A stretch of 14,550 nucleotides of DNA, taken from contig JAUVTI010000034.1 of assembly GCA_030601605.1 (NCBI GenBank), positions 1 through 14,550 of the forward strand, in the 5' to 3' direction. Position numbers and translations under genes: made by a program. This DNA is from Gemmatimonadales bacterium (lineage in GTDB: Bacteria; Gemmatimonadota; Gemmatimonadetes; Gemmatimonadales; GWC2-71-9). How positions within the stretch are numbered: position 1 is the first letter of the stretch; each line of letters opens with the position of its first letter. This document shows positions 1 through 6,905 of the stretch, one piece after another. Under the pieces are notes generated by a model. It ran no database searches and had not been told where the DNA came from. It saw only the letters and a list, made by a program, of their open reading frames with translations.

Positions 1-127
1 CGATGGTGATGCCGCGCCGCTTCTCCTCGGCCCAGCGATCGGTGTCAGTGCCGGTGAGGGCCTTCACCAAGGCCGTCTTGCCGTGATCCACGTGGCCCGC
101 GGTGCCGATGACTACGTGGCGGCTCAC
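1..127 (-). CDS. selB: Selenocysteine-specific elongation factor SelB, N-terminal fragment
   Basis: This is the first 42 codons of a translational GTPase that runs off the left edge. The GTG start at 127-125 gives a protein beginning VSRHVVIGTAGHVDHGKTAL. It shows the P-loop GHVDHGKT at about residues 11-18 and a switch region with DRWAEEKRRGITI. The 'GTAGHVDHGK...ALTGTDTDR..EEKRRGITI' pattern is that of SelB, whereas EF-Tu has 'GTIGHVDHGKTTLTAAI'. SelB carries selenocysteinyl-tRNA to UGA codons that have a SECIS element. The start GTG overlaps the recO stop (GTGA, 4 bases), which suggests translational coupling. Only the G-domain start is visible, so the diagnostic C-terminal winged-helix domains cannot be checked. 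Another SelB-like or EF-Tu-like GTPase remains possible. Confidence 0.8.
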   Translation of the reverse strand, partial: MSRHVVIGTAGHVDHGKTALVKALTGTDTDRWAEEKRRGITI

Positions 128-873
128 GAGAGCTCCTGCCAGAAGGCCAGCGCCCTCAACTCACGGCCCTCGGCCACGTGCCGCTCCACGAACCGCAGCA
201 GCAGGCGCCGGTGCGCTTCGGCGTGCCTCACCGACAGCTCGCCAACCGGCTCACCATGCGCCGCCACCAGGCGCTCCAGCACCGAGCGGTCCGATGCGTC
301 GAGGCTCGTGGTCGCCCCGCCCCGCGCGCATGCCTTGCACAGGAAGCCGCCGTCGCTGACCGAGAAGGCCACACGCCCGTCCGGGAGCTCGCTTCCGTCG
401 CGCGCGCACGCGTCCAGGCTGGGAGCGAAGCCGAGCGCCCCGACGACCGCCCACAGTGCGGCCAGCGCTGCGGCGTCCCGGCCATCCTCCTGCACCTGGA
501 CCAGGCGGTCCAGCTGAGCCACCGCGCAATCGTAGATCTCGGGGTGGGGCTCCGCCGGAGCCGATCGCATGATGAGCTCGGCGAGAGCGGCTCCCGCGGC
601 GAAGCGCGCCACGTCCTGGGCCAGCTCCGCCCGCAGCTTGGTGACTTCGAACTCTGCCAGCGTATGGAGATCGCGGTTGACCTTGAGATACAGTTGTGCG
701 GTTCCATCGCTCAGCACCTGGAGGCGCGCGCCAAACTTGCTCCTGGGCCGGAGCGCGCCCTTGGCAATCACGCTCTGCACCCCGTGATCGGGGGTTAGGA
801 GCCGCGCGATCTTGGACGTCTCCCCATAAGGGAATGTGTGGAGCACCAAAGCCGGCGTCGTGACGAGAGGCAT
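124..873 (-). CDS. recO: DNA repair protein RecO
   Basis: The gene encodes 249 residues, the usual RecO length. RecO loads RecA onto SSB-coated single strands with RecR and RecF and anneals complementary strands in the cytoplasm. The N-terminal OB-fold begins 'VTTPALVLHTFPYGETSKIARLLT', which is typical of the family, followed by 'VIAKGALRPRSKFGARLQ' at about residues 35-52. The C-terminal half is helical and carries a zinc site. Cys156, Cys179 and Cys182 are present, but the position expected for the second Cys is Asp159. The ATG at 873-871 has no clear Shine-Dalgarno sequence. It lies 28 bases after btuB, and its TGA overlaps the start of selB by 4 bases, so it may be transcribed as the distal part of the B12 uptake operon. 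Confidence 0.93.
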   Translation of the reverse strand: MPLVTTPALVLHTFPYGETSKIARLLTPDHGVQSVIAKGALRPRSKFGARLQVLSDGTAQLYLKVNRDLHTLAEFEVTKLRAELAQDVARFAAGAALAELIMRSAPAEPHPEIYDCAVAQLDRLVQVQEDGRDAAALAALWAVVGALGFAPSLDACARDGSELPDGRVAFSVSDGGFLCKACARGGATTSLDASDRSVLERLVAAHGEPVGELSVRHAEAHRRLLLRFVERHVAEGRELRALAFWQELS

Positions 874-901
874 CGTTCAAAGATAAGGGCGTGCTGGTCC
901 G

Positions 902-2875
902 CTAGAACCGCACCCGCCCACCCAGCAGAATCCGCCTTCCCGGCGCCGGGAAGCCGAACACCTCCTGATAGCTCGCGTCGAGGAGGTTCTCTATGCGCAG
1001 GGTGGCCGTGAAGCTGGGTCGCGGCGCCGGCAGCCTCAGCACGTCGAGCTCTCCGGCGAGGTCGAGCCGCCAGTAGCTCGGCAGCACTACCGTCGTAGCG
1101 GGGAACGTCGAGAAATCGCGATCGTCGCGATCCCCCACGTAGAGCACGTTCAGCCCGGCGTAGGCGCGGTCCACGAAGCGCCACGCCAGGTCGGCCGTGA
1201 GCCGGTGGGCGGGCCGCCGCGGCAGCGGCTCTCCCGGCGCGAGGCCTCCCCCCCCGTCGAACCCGGCGTCCACGACCTCGGTGTGGAGGTAGGCGTAGCT
1301 GCCGCGCAGCGTGACGCCCGCCGGCGAGTATAGGCTCACCGTGGCCTCTATTCCAGACGCGTCAGCCGCCGCGACGTGGAAGAAGTTCGGCGCGTCGGGC
1401 TCGGGCGGCAGCGCCGTGTACTGGATCAGATCCTCGAATCGCTGGTCGAAGTAGGTCACGCCCAACGCGACGCGGTCGCCCCACAACCACTGCTCCACGC
1501 CCAGCTCCCAGCTGTTGGTCCGTTCGGGATCGAGGTCGGGGTTACCCTTTGCGAACGGATCGTCGGCGAAGTTCTCGAAGAACGTGGGCTCCTTGAACGC
1601 GGTCCCGATTGCCGCCCGCAAATGCGTTCCGGTCCGTAATCCGTACGTAATGCCGCCCCGGTAGGTGAAGAACGTACCGAACTGCTGGTTGTCGTCGATC
1701 CGCCCTCCCAGCGTTACCGTGAGGCCCGTCGCCGGGGCCGCCTGGATCTCGCCGTAGTAGCCCAGGTTGTTCCGCGTGGCGCTGAACTCATTGCTCGAGC
1801 TGCCGAACTGGCTGAGTGACTCGCTGGTGCCATCCTCCGACTCGTGTTCGAACTCTGCGCCGAGCGTCAGGACGGACATTGGAATCGCGTAGAAGTTGGC
1901 CAGGGCGCCTGCGCTCGATCTCGTCACGACCCGGTCGCTCACGAACCCGAAGAACGACAGCGTGTCGGCCGGCCCGTCGGGCAGATCGTTGATCCCGCCG
2001 TCAGTACGGTTGAACGCCAGCAACAGGCGCCCCTGCACGGCGTTGGAGAAGTACCGGCCGGCGTCGAGCGAAGCGGTGAGCCGGTCCTGTTGCTGGAACG
2101 AGTTGCGGTCCACGACCTGGCCGCTACCGTCGGTCGGAAAGTGATAGTCGTTGTCCGCGTAACGCACTGCGAGTTGGGCATCGGTGCGCGCATCGGGGGT
2201 GAGGCGCAGCAGACCGCTGAACACGAGGTGCGCGTAGTCGCTGTTGAACTCGTAGATCCCGTCGGTGGCGGTGCGGGCGACGGCGGCCGAGTAGCGCACC
2301 CGATCGGTGCCGCCCTGGGCCGATGCATTCCAGTCGAACGAGCCGTACGTTCCACCCCGGGCGGCGGCCACGCCCTCCGTCCTCCCCTCACCGCGCCGCG
2401 TGAATATCTGCACGACACCGGCAATTGCGTCCGACCCGTACATCACGCTCACCGGCCCGCGCACTATCTCGATGCGCTCCACATTCTCGATGCTGAGCGT
2501 GGAGAAGTCGAATGCACCGCCGGGCTCGTTCACGGGTACGCCGTCGATCAGGACCTTCACGTAGTCGCTCTCGCCCCCGCGCACGAACACCGAGGTGAGC
2601 CCGCCGTAGGACCCGCTCTGGACTACGTCGAGCCCGGGCACATTGCGCAACGCGTCACCGATCATGCGGATGCCCTGCGCCTCGAGTGCGGCGCCGTCCA
2701 GCACGGTGACCGTGGCCGTGACCGACGCTTGCGGTGTCGGAACCCGCGTCGCCGTCACGACCACAGGGTCGAGCCGGGTCGTGTCGGCGGGCTCCTGCGC
2801 CTGGAGCCCGGACAGGCCCCCCAGGGCCACGCCAATCAACAGGATCTGCACTGCCCGGCTAGGCGCTGCTCTCAT
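902..2875 (-). CDS. btuB: TonB-dependent outer-membrane receptor, vitamin B12 type (BtuB)
   Basis: The encoded protein has 657 residues and takes up cobalamin across the outer membrane using TonB energy. It starts with a signal peptide ending in LQAQ, then a TonB box, DPVVVTATR (about residues 36-44). The plug domain follows to about residue 160, with 'GLTSVFVRGGESDYVKVLIDGVPV' and 'ERIEIVRGPVSVMYGSDAIAG'. A 22-stranded-type barrel ends in a terminal Phe (GGRVRF), as expected for Bam-dependent insertion. Two starts are possible. GTG at 2881 lies only 3 bases after GAGGAG, whereas ATG at 2875 lies 9 bases after it, so ATG was chosen. It overlaps the btuD end by 17 bases. B12 specificity is inferred from the BtuB-like plug, the adjacent btuFCD genes and the upstream cobalamin riboswitch. 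No sequence motif fixes the ligand. Confidence 0.9.
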   Translation of the reverse strand: MRAAPSRAVQILLIGVALGGLSGLQAQEPADTTRLDPVVVTATRVPTPQASVTATVTVLDGAALEAQGIRMIGDALRNVPGLDVVQSGSYGGLTSVFVRGGESDYVKVLIDGVPVNEPGGAFDFSTLSIENVERIEIVRGPVSVMYGSDAIAGVVQIFTRRGEGRTEGVAAARGGTYGSFDWNASAQGGTDRVRYSAAVARTATDGIYEFNSDYAHLVFSGLLRLTPDARTDAQLAVRYADNDYHFPTDGSGQVVDRNSFQQQDRLTASLDAGRYFSNAVQGRLLLAFNRTDGGINDLPDGPADTLSFFGFVSDRVVTRSSAGALANFYAIPMSVLTLGAEFEHESEDGTSESLSQFGSSSNEFSATRNNLGYYGEIQAAPATGLTVTLGGRIDDNQQFGTFFTYRGGITYGLRTGTHLRAAIGTAFKEPTFFENFADDPFAKGNPDLDPERTNSWELGVEQWLWGDRVALGVTYFDQRFEDLIQYTALPPEPDAPNFFHVAAADASGIEATVSLYSPAGVTLRGSYAYLHTEVVDAGFDGGGGLAPGEPLPRRPAHRLTADLAWRFVDRAYAGLNVLYVGDRDDRDFSTFPATTVVLPSYWRLDLAGELDVLRLPAPRPSFTATLRIENLLDASYQEVFGFPAPGRRILLGGRVRF

Positions 2876-3671
2876 CCCCACGCTCTCCTCTTCTCAGCGG
2901 CACGAACTGCGGCGCTCCGCGCCATGTTGAAATTTCCACCGGCCAACCGAACACTTGCTCCAGCACGTCGCGGCGCAGCACTTCCTGGGGCGGCCCCTGC
3001 GCACGGGCTTCACCGCCGTCCATCACCACCACTCGATGAGCGAAGCGGGCCGCGAGATTTACGTGATGGGTCACGAGGACGGCCGCCAGCCCCTCGTCGC
3101 GAACCAGGGCCGCCACCAACTCGAATACCTCCATCTCGTGGCGTACGTCGAGGCTCGCCGTAGCTTCGTCCAGCACCAACGCATCGGGCTCCTGCGCAAG
3201 CGCCCGCGCTATCCGTACGCGCTGCCACTCGCCGCCCGAGAGCGTCGCAACCCAGCGACCGCGCAGGTGCCCGACGTCGCACCGTTCGAGCGCGCGCTCG
3301 ACCGCCTCGATGTCGCGCGGTCCCGGAGCCCCAAGTGGACCGAGATGCGCGTAGCGCCCAAACAGGACCGCCTGGTGCACCCGCAGCGGGAACACCGGCT
3401 CCTCACGCTGCGCAACTACTCCCACTCGCCGGGCCAGCTCGCGCCGCGTCCACGCGGCGGCGGGGCGGCCGGCGGCCAACACCGCCCCCCCGGAGGGCAC
3501 GATCACTCCCAACAGGAGCCTGGCCAGGGTCGTCTTGCCGCTCCCGTTGGGACCCACGATCGCGACGAGCTCGCCGGCGGCGACTTCGATGTCCACGTCG
3601 GATACCGCATCCGCGCCGGCGCCCGGATAGCGGTAGCACGCGCCGCGCGCTTCGAAGATCAGCTCGCCCAT
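2859..3671 (-). CDS. btuD: Cobalamin ABC transporter ATP-binding protein BtuD
   Basis: This 270-residue ATPase powers the BtuCD importer from the cytoplasmic face. It has Walker A GPNGSGKTT (residues 40-48), a Q-loop glutamine near 88, the signature LSGGEWQ (144-150), Walker B ALVLDEA (164-170) and a switch histidine in THH (201-203). The ordering and the tail resemble the FecE/BtuD/FhuC group. The ATG at 3671 was chosen because it gives a normal N-terminus (MGELIFEARGACYRYPG). An upstream in-frame extension to 3839 would lie wholly inside btuC. The start overlaps the btuC stop by 13 bases, and the end overlaps btuB. By sequence alone an iron-siderophore ATPase would look similar. The riboswitch and the neighbours argue for B12. 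Confidence 0.92.
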   Translation of the reverse strand: MGELIFEARGACYRYPGAGADAVSDVDIEVAAGELVAIVGPNGSGKTTLARLLLGVIVPSGGAVLAAGRPAAAWTRRELARRVGVVAQREEPVFPLRVHQAVLFGRYAHLGPLGAPGPRDIEAVERALERCDVGHLRGRWVATLSGGEWQRVRIARALAQEPDALVLDEATASLDVRHEMEVFELVAALVRDEGLAAVLVTHHVNLAARFAHRVVVMDGGEARAQGPPQEVLRRDVLEQVFGWPVEISTWRGAPQFVPLRRGERGDESSA

Positions 3672-4630
3672 CGCCGCACCAGCCACACGAAGACGGGTAC
3701 GCCCACCAGCGCCGTAACCACGCCCACGGGCATCTCCAGAGGCGCGAACGCCGTGCGGGCGGCCGCGTCGGCCACGACCACCAGGGTGCCGCCGAGAAGG
3801 AATGCGCTGGGGAGGAGCTGCTGGTGCGTGTGTCCCCACAGGATGCGAACGGCGTGGGGCACTACGAGACCGACGAAGCCGATGATCCCGGATACCGATA
3901 CCGCAACTGCAGTGAGCACCGAGGCGGCGAGATACAGTCGGCGCTTGGTGCGCTCCACGTCGGCCCCCAGGAACTGAGCCGGCTCCTCACCGAGCGCGAG
4001 GAGATCCATGGGACGGGCCATCGCGTAGAGTGCGGCAAGTGGCAGCAGGGCGTACGCCCCAAAGATAGTGAGCGCCTGCCAGGAAGCGCCGTCGAAGCTT
4101 CCCAGCAACCAAAGCAGCGCGTTGCGTACCTCGCGCGCCGGGGAGAGCGCCATGATCGCGCCCATGAGTGAGGCAGCGAAGGCTCCAACCACTACACCGG
4201 CGAGCAGGAGAACGCGCGCGTCCAGGAGGCCGCCGGCAACGAGCGCAATGCGATACACCAGCACTATCGCGAGCAGCGCTCCGAGCAGAGCGGCGAGCGG
4301 CACGGCCCACGCGCCGCCCACGCCGAGCGCGATCGCGGCCACGGCGCCGAGGCCTGCACCCCCCGACAGCCCCAGCAGATAGGGATCGGCCAGCGGGTTT
4401 CGCACGACCGCCTGCAGCGTGGCGCCCGTGACCGAGAGGCTCCCACCGACGAGAAAGGCGAGCAGCACCCGGGGCAGCCGGAGGCCCCGCACGATGGACT
4501 GTGCGGTCTCGTCGCCCCTGCCCCACACGGCATCCCACACCGCTCCCAGCCCGAGCGAGGCGGGACCAACCACGAGTCCCAACACGAGCGCGGCGGCCGC
4601 GGCTGCCAAAAGCGGGAGCCAGCGCCTCAC
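3659..4630 (-). CDS. btuC: Cobalamin ABC transporter permease BtuC (FecCD family)
   Basis: This is an inner-membrane permease of 323 residues, in the family's usual range, with about nine to ten hydrophobic segments. Family landmarks are 'LPRVLLAFLVGGSLSVTGATLQ' followed by 'RNPLADPYLLGLSGGAGLG', and the cytoplasmic coupling region 'LGEEPAQFLGADVERTKR' that contacts the ATPase. 'GIIGFVGLVVPHAVRILWG' is also classical FecCD. Start choice: GTG at 4630 overlaps the btuF stop by 4 bases (GTGA) and lies 5 bases after GGAG. A GTG one codon upstream is too close to that ribosome binding site. The open frame extends to 4957, but that part is a shadow of btuF. The permease accepts substrate from BtuF and works as a dimer with two BtuD subunits. 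Confidence 0.93.
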   Translation of the reverse strand: MRRWLPLLAAAAAALVLGLVVGPASLGLGAVWDAVWGRGDETAQSIVRGLRLPRVLLAFLVGGSLSVTGATLQAVVRNPLADPYLLGLSGGAGLGAVAAIALGVGGAWAVPLAALLGALLAIVLVYRIALVAGGLLDARVLLLAGVVVGAFAASLMGAIMALSPAREVRNALLWLLGSFDGASWQALTIFGAYALLPLAALYAMARPMDLLALGEEPAQFLGADVERTKRRLYLAASVLTAVAVSVSGIIGFVGLVVPHAVRILWGHTHQQLLPSAFLLGGTLVVVADAAARTAFAPLEMPVGVVTALVGVPVFVWLVRRWAS

Positions 4631-5505
4631 CACTTCTCCTCGTGCAGGGCGGCGCGTAGCTGAGCCACGGCGCGGGCCGCGCGGAACGAGGGGTGCGAGA
4701 ACTCGGTGCCGGATGCCGACACCATTCTGCGCTCCGCGACCGCACGCACTACCTGCCACTCCGGACGCCGGGCCCAATCGGGATCCTCGCTCCCTCCCGC
4801 CAACAACACGACGTCCGGATCGCGCGCGGCGATAGCCTCGATGCTCACCATTGCCGACGGCTGGTCCAGATCGGCGAAGGCGTTGCGGCCCCCGGCGAGC
4901 GTTACGACCTCGCTCAGGAAACTGGTCGCGCCGATCACGATGGGCGGGTTGTCCCACGCCAGCAGCAGCACGGTCGGCCCCTCGAGGGATTCAGGCGCCG
5001 CCGCCGCATCGAGGTCTTGCTCGAACGCCCGCACGATCGAGTCGGCCCGGACGCTGTCTCCGGTGACGCGGCCCATCAGGATCGCAGCTCGCCTGAGATC
5101 TGCCAGGCCGTCCAGTTTCACGCTCGCCGACGCGATCCCCAGCCGCTCCAGCTGGGCAATCGCGCCGTCGTTCATCGGTGAGTGGTAGAACAGCACCAGC
5201 TCGGGACGCTGCGCCACGACGAGCTCGATACTGGGATTGAGCCCGTCTCCGACGCTGGTGACCTGTTCCGCCTCCGGCGGGTCCACACACCAGCGCGTGC
5301 GGCCCACGACACGATCTCCCGCGCCCAGCGCGAAGAGCAGTTCGGTTGTGGCGGGAGACAGCGAGACGATTCGCCGGGGCGAATGCTCGAAAGCCAGGAC
5401 ACGGCCGGCGTCGTCCACGAGCGGGCCGTCCTGCGCGCGCTCGGGCGCCGCGCAGGAGAGCCCCAACGCCGCTATCGTCAGCGCTAGCCTGGTGACTCTA
5501 CACAA
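4627..5505 (-). CDS. btuF: Cobalamin-binding periplasmic protein BtuF, probable lipoprotein
   Basis: The protein has 292 residues and a helical-backbone (TroA/BtuF-type) fold. Its characteristic start is 'PRRIVSLSPATTELLFALGAGDRVVG' and the N-lobe contains 'NPSIELVVAQRPELVLF'. The C-lobe has 'FLSEVVTLAGGRNAF' and 'SIEAIAARDPDVVLLAGG'. BtuF-type proteins capture cobalamin in the periplasm and dock on BtuC. A short hydrophobic N-terminus ends in LGLSC (Cys18), an imperfect lipobox, so a lipid anchor is likely but not certain. The start is TTG at 5505, with GGAAGGAG 9 bases upstream. No ATG or GTG lies between the leader and the mature sequence in this frame. This is the first gene after the riboswitch, and the ribosome binding site lies in a hairpin, so translation is probably under B12 control. 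Confidence 0.9.
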   Translation of the reverse strand: MCRVTRLALTIAALGLSCAAPERAQDGPLVDDAGRVLAFEHSPRRIVSLSPATTELLFALGAGDRVVGRTRWCVDPPEAEQVTSVGDGLNPSIELVVAQRPELVLFYHSPMNDGAIAQLERLGIASASVKLDGLADLRRAAILMGRVTGDSVRADSIVRAFEQDLDAAAAPESLEGPTVLLLAWDNPPIVIGATSFLSEVVTLAGGRNAFADLDQPSAMVSIEAIAARDPDVVLLAGGSEDPDWARRPEWQVVRAVAERRMVSASGTEFSHPSFRAARAVAQLRAALHEEKW

Positions 5506-5512
5506 GACCGCT

Positions 5513-5538
5513 CACTCCTTCCGAACCGGAAGGGAGTG
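5513..5538 (-). promoter_or_regulatory. Hairpin sequestering the btuF ribosome binding site (riboswitch expression platform)
   Basis: Read on the minus strand, this is CACTCC-C-TTCCG-GTT-CGGAA-GGAGTG: an 11-base-pair stem with one bulged C and a 3-base loop. The 3' arm contains the GGAAGGAG Shine-Dalgarno of btuF (plus-strand 5515-5522), 9 bases before the TTG start. It has no U-run, so it fits translational block by sequestration better than a rho-independent terminator. That it is switched by the aptamer upstream is inference from position. Confidence 0.7.
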
Positions 5539-5574
5539 CGCGGACGCTAATCAGATTCTGGTGCTTTCGCGTTG

Positions 5575-5609
5575 CCACCTTCCCCCCCGCGAGGGATTGT
5601 CCATGGTGG
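5575..5609 (-). promoter_or_regulatory. Second leader hairpin between aptamer and btuF
   Basis: On the minus strand an outer stem CCACC/GGTGG (5605-5609 with 5575-5579) encloses an inner stem TCCC/GGGA (5593-5596 with 5581-5584). It lies immediately after the aptamer and before the hairpin holding the ribosome binding site. It may take part in the switch or simply be a spacer. The pairing was found by eye, with no energy calculation. Confidence 0.35.
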
Positions 5610-5612
5610 AGC

Positions 5613-5745
5613 GAACGCGTGGCGTCTCCTGGCTTCGGGCTGTCGGCTCGCCTTCCCAGTTACCCAGTGGCTGCTGAGCCGACCTGAACGCCCGTTACAG
5701 TGGCGGGGCCGCGCCGGTCTCGCACCGGCTTCCGCCTCCACGTTC
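5613..5745 (-). promoter_or_regulatory. Cobalamin (B12) riboswitch aptamer
   Basis: The leader of btuF contains the B12 box AAGCCAGGAGACGCC (5621-5635) and the conserved core GCCACTGTAAC (5694-5704), preceded by GGAAGCCGGTGCGAGACCGGC. All are hallmarks of cobalamin riboswitches. The pairings support a fold. P1 is CGTGG/CCACG (5738-5742 with 5618-5622). One hairpin is GCCGGT/ACCGGC (5724-5729 with 5713-5718). A stem CGGGC/GCCCG (5690-5694 with 5636-5640) encloses GTCGGCTC/GAGCCGAC (5676-5683 with 5642-5649). The GGGAAGG segment near the last stem also matches the family. The aptamer is compact, with no room for the peripheral P3 domain between P1 and GGAAGCC. In known examples B12 binding lowers expression of uptake genes, and btuF follows directly. 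Confidence 0.95.
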
Positions 5746-5769
5746 ATTGTGAACTTCTTACTGATAACC

Positions 5770-5796
5770 GCGGGGGCCTGTCGCGTCTACCCCCGC
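5770..5796 (-). terminator. Possible terminator hairpin upstream of the B12 leader
   Basis: GCGGGGG and CCCCCGC (5790-5796 and 5770-5776) can form a 7-base-pair GC stem around a 13-base loop. The stem overlaps the stop codon of the gene ending at 5787. No T-run follows on the minus strand, so rho-independent termination is doubtful. It may still mark the boundary between this operon and the B12 operon. Confidence 0.3.
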
Positions 5797-6905
5797 CCCT
5801 TTTCTCTGTCCAGCGCCACCGTGAGCCGCGCCTTGAGCTCCGCGCGGCGCCGGCGGTAGGTCTGGTCCTCGCGCCCGGCGTACTGTGCGTCCAGCGCGGC
5901 TATCTCGGCTGCCAGGGATCCCGGATCGTCAGGCGCATGCTGGTTCGCCGGTGTGCGGCGCAGCCACCGGACGAGTGTGACCCCCAAAACCAGGGCCACC
6001 GCCGGGACGATCAGCCATAACACGAGATCCGCACGCGCCCCGGCGGGCTCCGGGAACCGCACCACGACCGACGCGCCTGCTGGCAGGCTGTCGCCCGTAT
6101 AGCGGCGGAACGCAATGCCCTCCAGATCCTCCCACCCGCGGGGCGAGACGGCCCCCTCCGCCACGGCGGCAGAGTCCTCCAGGAGCACGTGGAACCGCGT
6201 GACCGGTTGGTCCACGGGAATGGTCAGATCGCGCACGCTGGACGGGATGAGGTAGCCGACCAACAGCTGTCGCTCGCCCGGCGGGAGCGGAGCCGCCAGC
6301 TGCAACCGACCGTCCTCGAACGAGAGCGCCATCTCGCTCACGTCACCGGCGCCGAACTCCAGCCCGGTTGCCCCAGCCGGGAGCTCGAGCTGCCACACCG
6401 GCCGCGCGGTGTCGGCGGCGATGCGCGTCTGGTGGCCGTGGTTCACGAGAACCACGAGCTCCACCATGCGGCGCGTACCATCGGAAGCGGGCGGGCGGAT
6501 TATCACGTGCCGCTCGAGCAGCTCTACCGGAGCGGTGGAGGACGTGTCGTACACCGCGAGCGTGGAAAACGAGTCGGGCAGCTCCATCACGCCCGAAAAC
6601 GCCTCGGTGAAGTACGCTATGCCAAGGTACCGCGCGCTCACGAGATACGTCGCCAGCGTGTCACGCTCCGGAGCCGACACCACGTATCTGCCGCGGCGAT
6701 CGGTCGGCACCGAGTCGATCGGCTCTCCACTTGCCAGCCCGACGCGGTGCAACACGGCCCACTCCCCCGCCACAGCCGTGGAGTCGGCGCCCCTCACGTG
6801 CACGACCCGGCCACGCATGCGAAAGCCCTGAGCCTCGAGTGGTGCAGCGAGACTCAGGGCCGCGAGCCCGATCAGTAATCCGCTACGGAGTGAACTTGCC
6901 GAAAT
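5787..6905 (-). CDS. Exported, membrane-anchored protein of unknown function (non-canonical start)
   Basis: I do not recognise this protein. The first canonical ATG is at 6818 and gives 343 residues. The frame stays open upstream and codes for a clear signal peptide, including SGLLIGLAALSLAAPLEAQG, ending in LEA-Q. The only possible starts covering it are non-standard: ATT at 6905, or CTG at 6875, which would lose the charged n-region. The start given is therefore tentative. Numbered from the ATG at 6818, residues 1-75 look like a carboxypeptidase-regulatory-like beta sandwich (GRYVVSAPERDTL). A beta-rich middle follows, then one membrane helix at about 263-286 and a cytosolic charged tail with YRRRRAELKARL. 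The likely topology is a periplasmic domain with a C-terminal anchor. The 5' end overlaps the preceding DUF151 gene. Confidence 0.75.
   Translation of the reverse strand: MSASSLRSGLLIGLAALSLAAPLEAQGFRMRGRVVHVRGADSTAVAGEWAVLHRVGLASGEPIDSVPTDRRGRYVVSAPERDTLATYLVSARYLGIAYFTEAFSGVMELPDSFSTLAVYDTSSTAPVELLERHVIIRPPASDGTRRMVELVVLVNHGHQTRIAADTARPVWQLELPAGATGLEFGAGDVSEMALSFEDGRLQLAAPLPPGERQLLVGYLIPSSVRDLTIPVDQPVTRFHVLLEDSAAVAEGAVSPRGWEDLEGIAFRRYTGDSLPAGASVVVRFPEPAGARADLVLWLIVPAVALVLGVTLVRWLRRTPANQHAPDDPGSLAAEIAALDAQYAGREDQTYRRRRAELKARLTVALDREKGRG

Noticed and set aside
1..127. Elongation factor Tu as the identity of the left-edge gene
   Set aside because: EF-Tu has GTIGHVDHGKTTLTAAI with a longer N-terminus. 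GTAGHVDHGKTALVKALTGTDTDR followed by EEKRRGITI fits SelB.
3672..3839. N-terminal extension of btuD to 3839
   Set aside because: It lies entirely inside btuC, is arginine/glycine-rich and precedes the normal ABC N-terminus.
2859..5505. Iron-siderophore uptake as the role of the ABC transporter and receptor
   Set aside because: The protein families overlap, but the cobalamin riboswitch directly upstream and the BtuF-like binding protein favour B12.
5554..5607. Short upstream reading frame in the btuF leader starting at ATG 5604-5606
   Set aside because: It has no Shine-Dalgarno, its product is arginine-rich and featureless, and it lies inside predicted leader hairpins.
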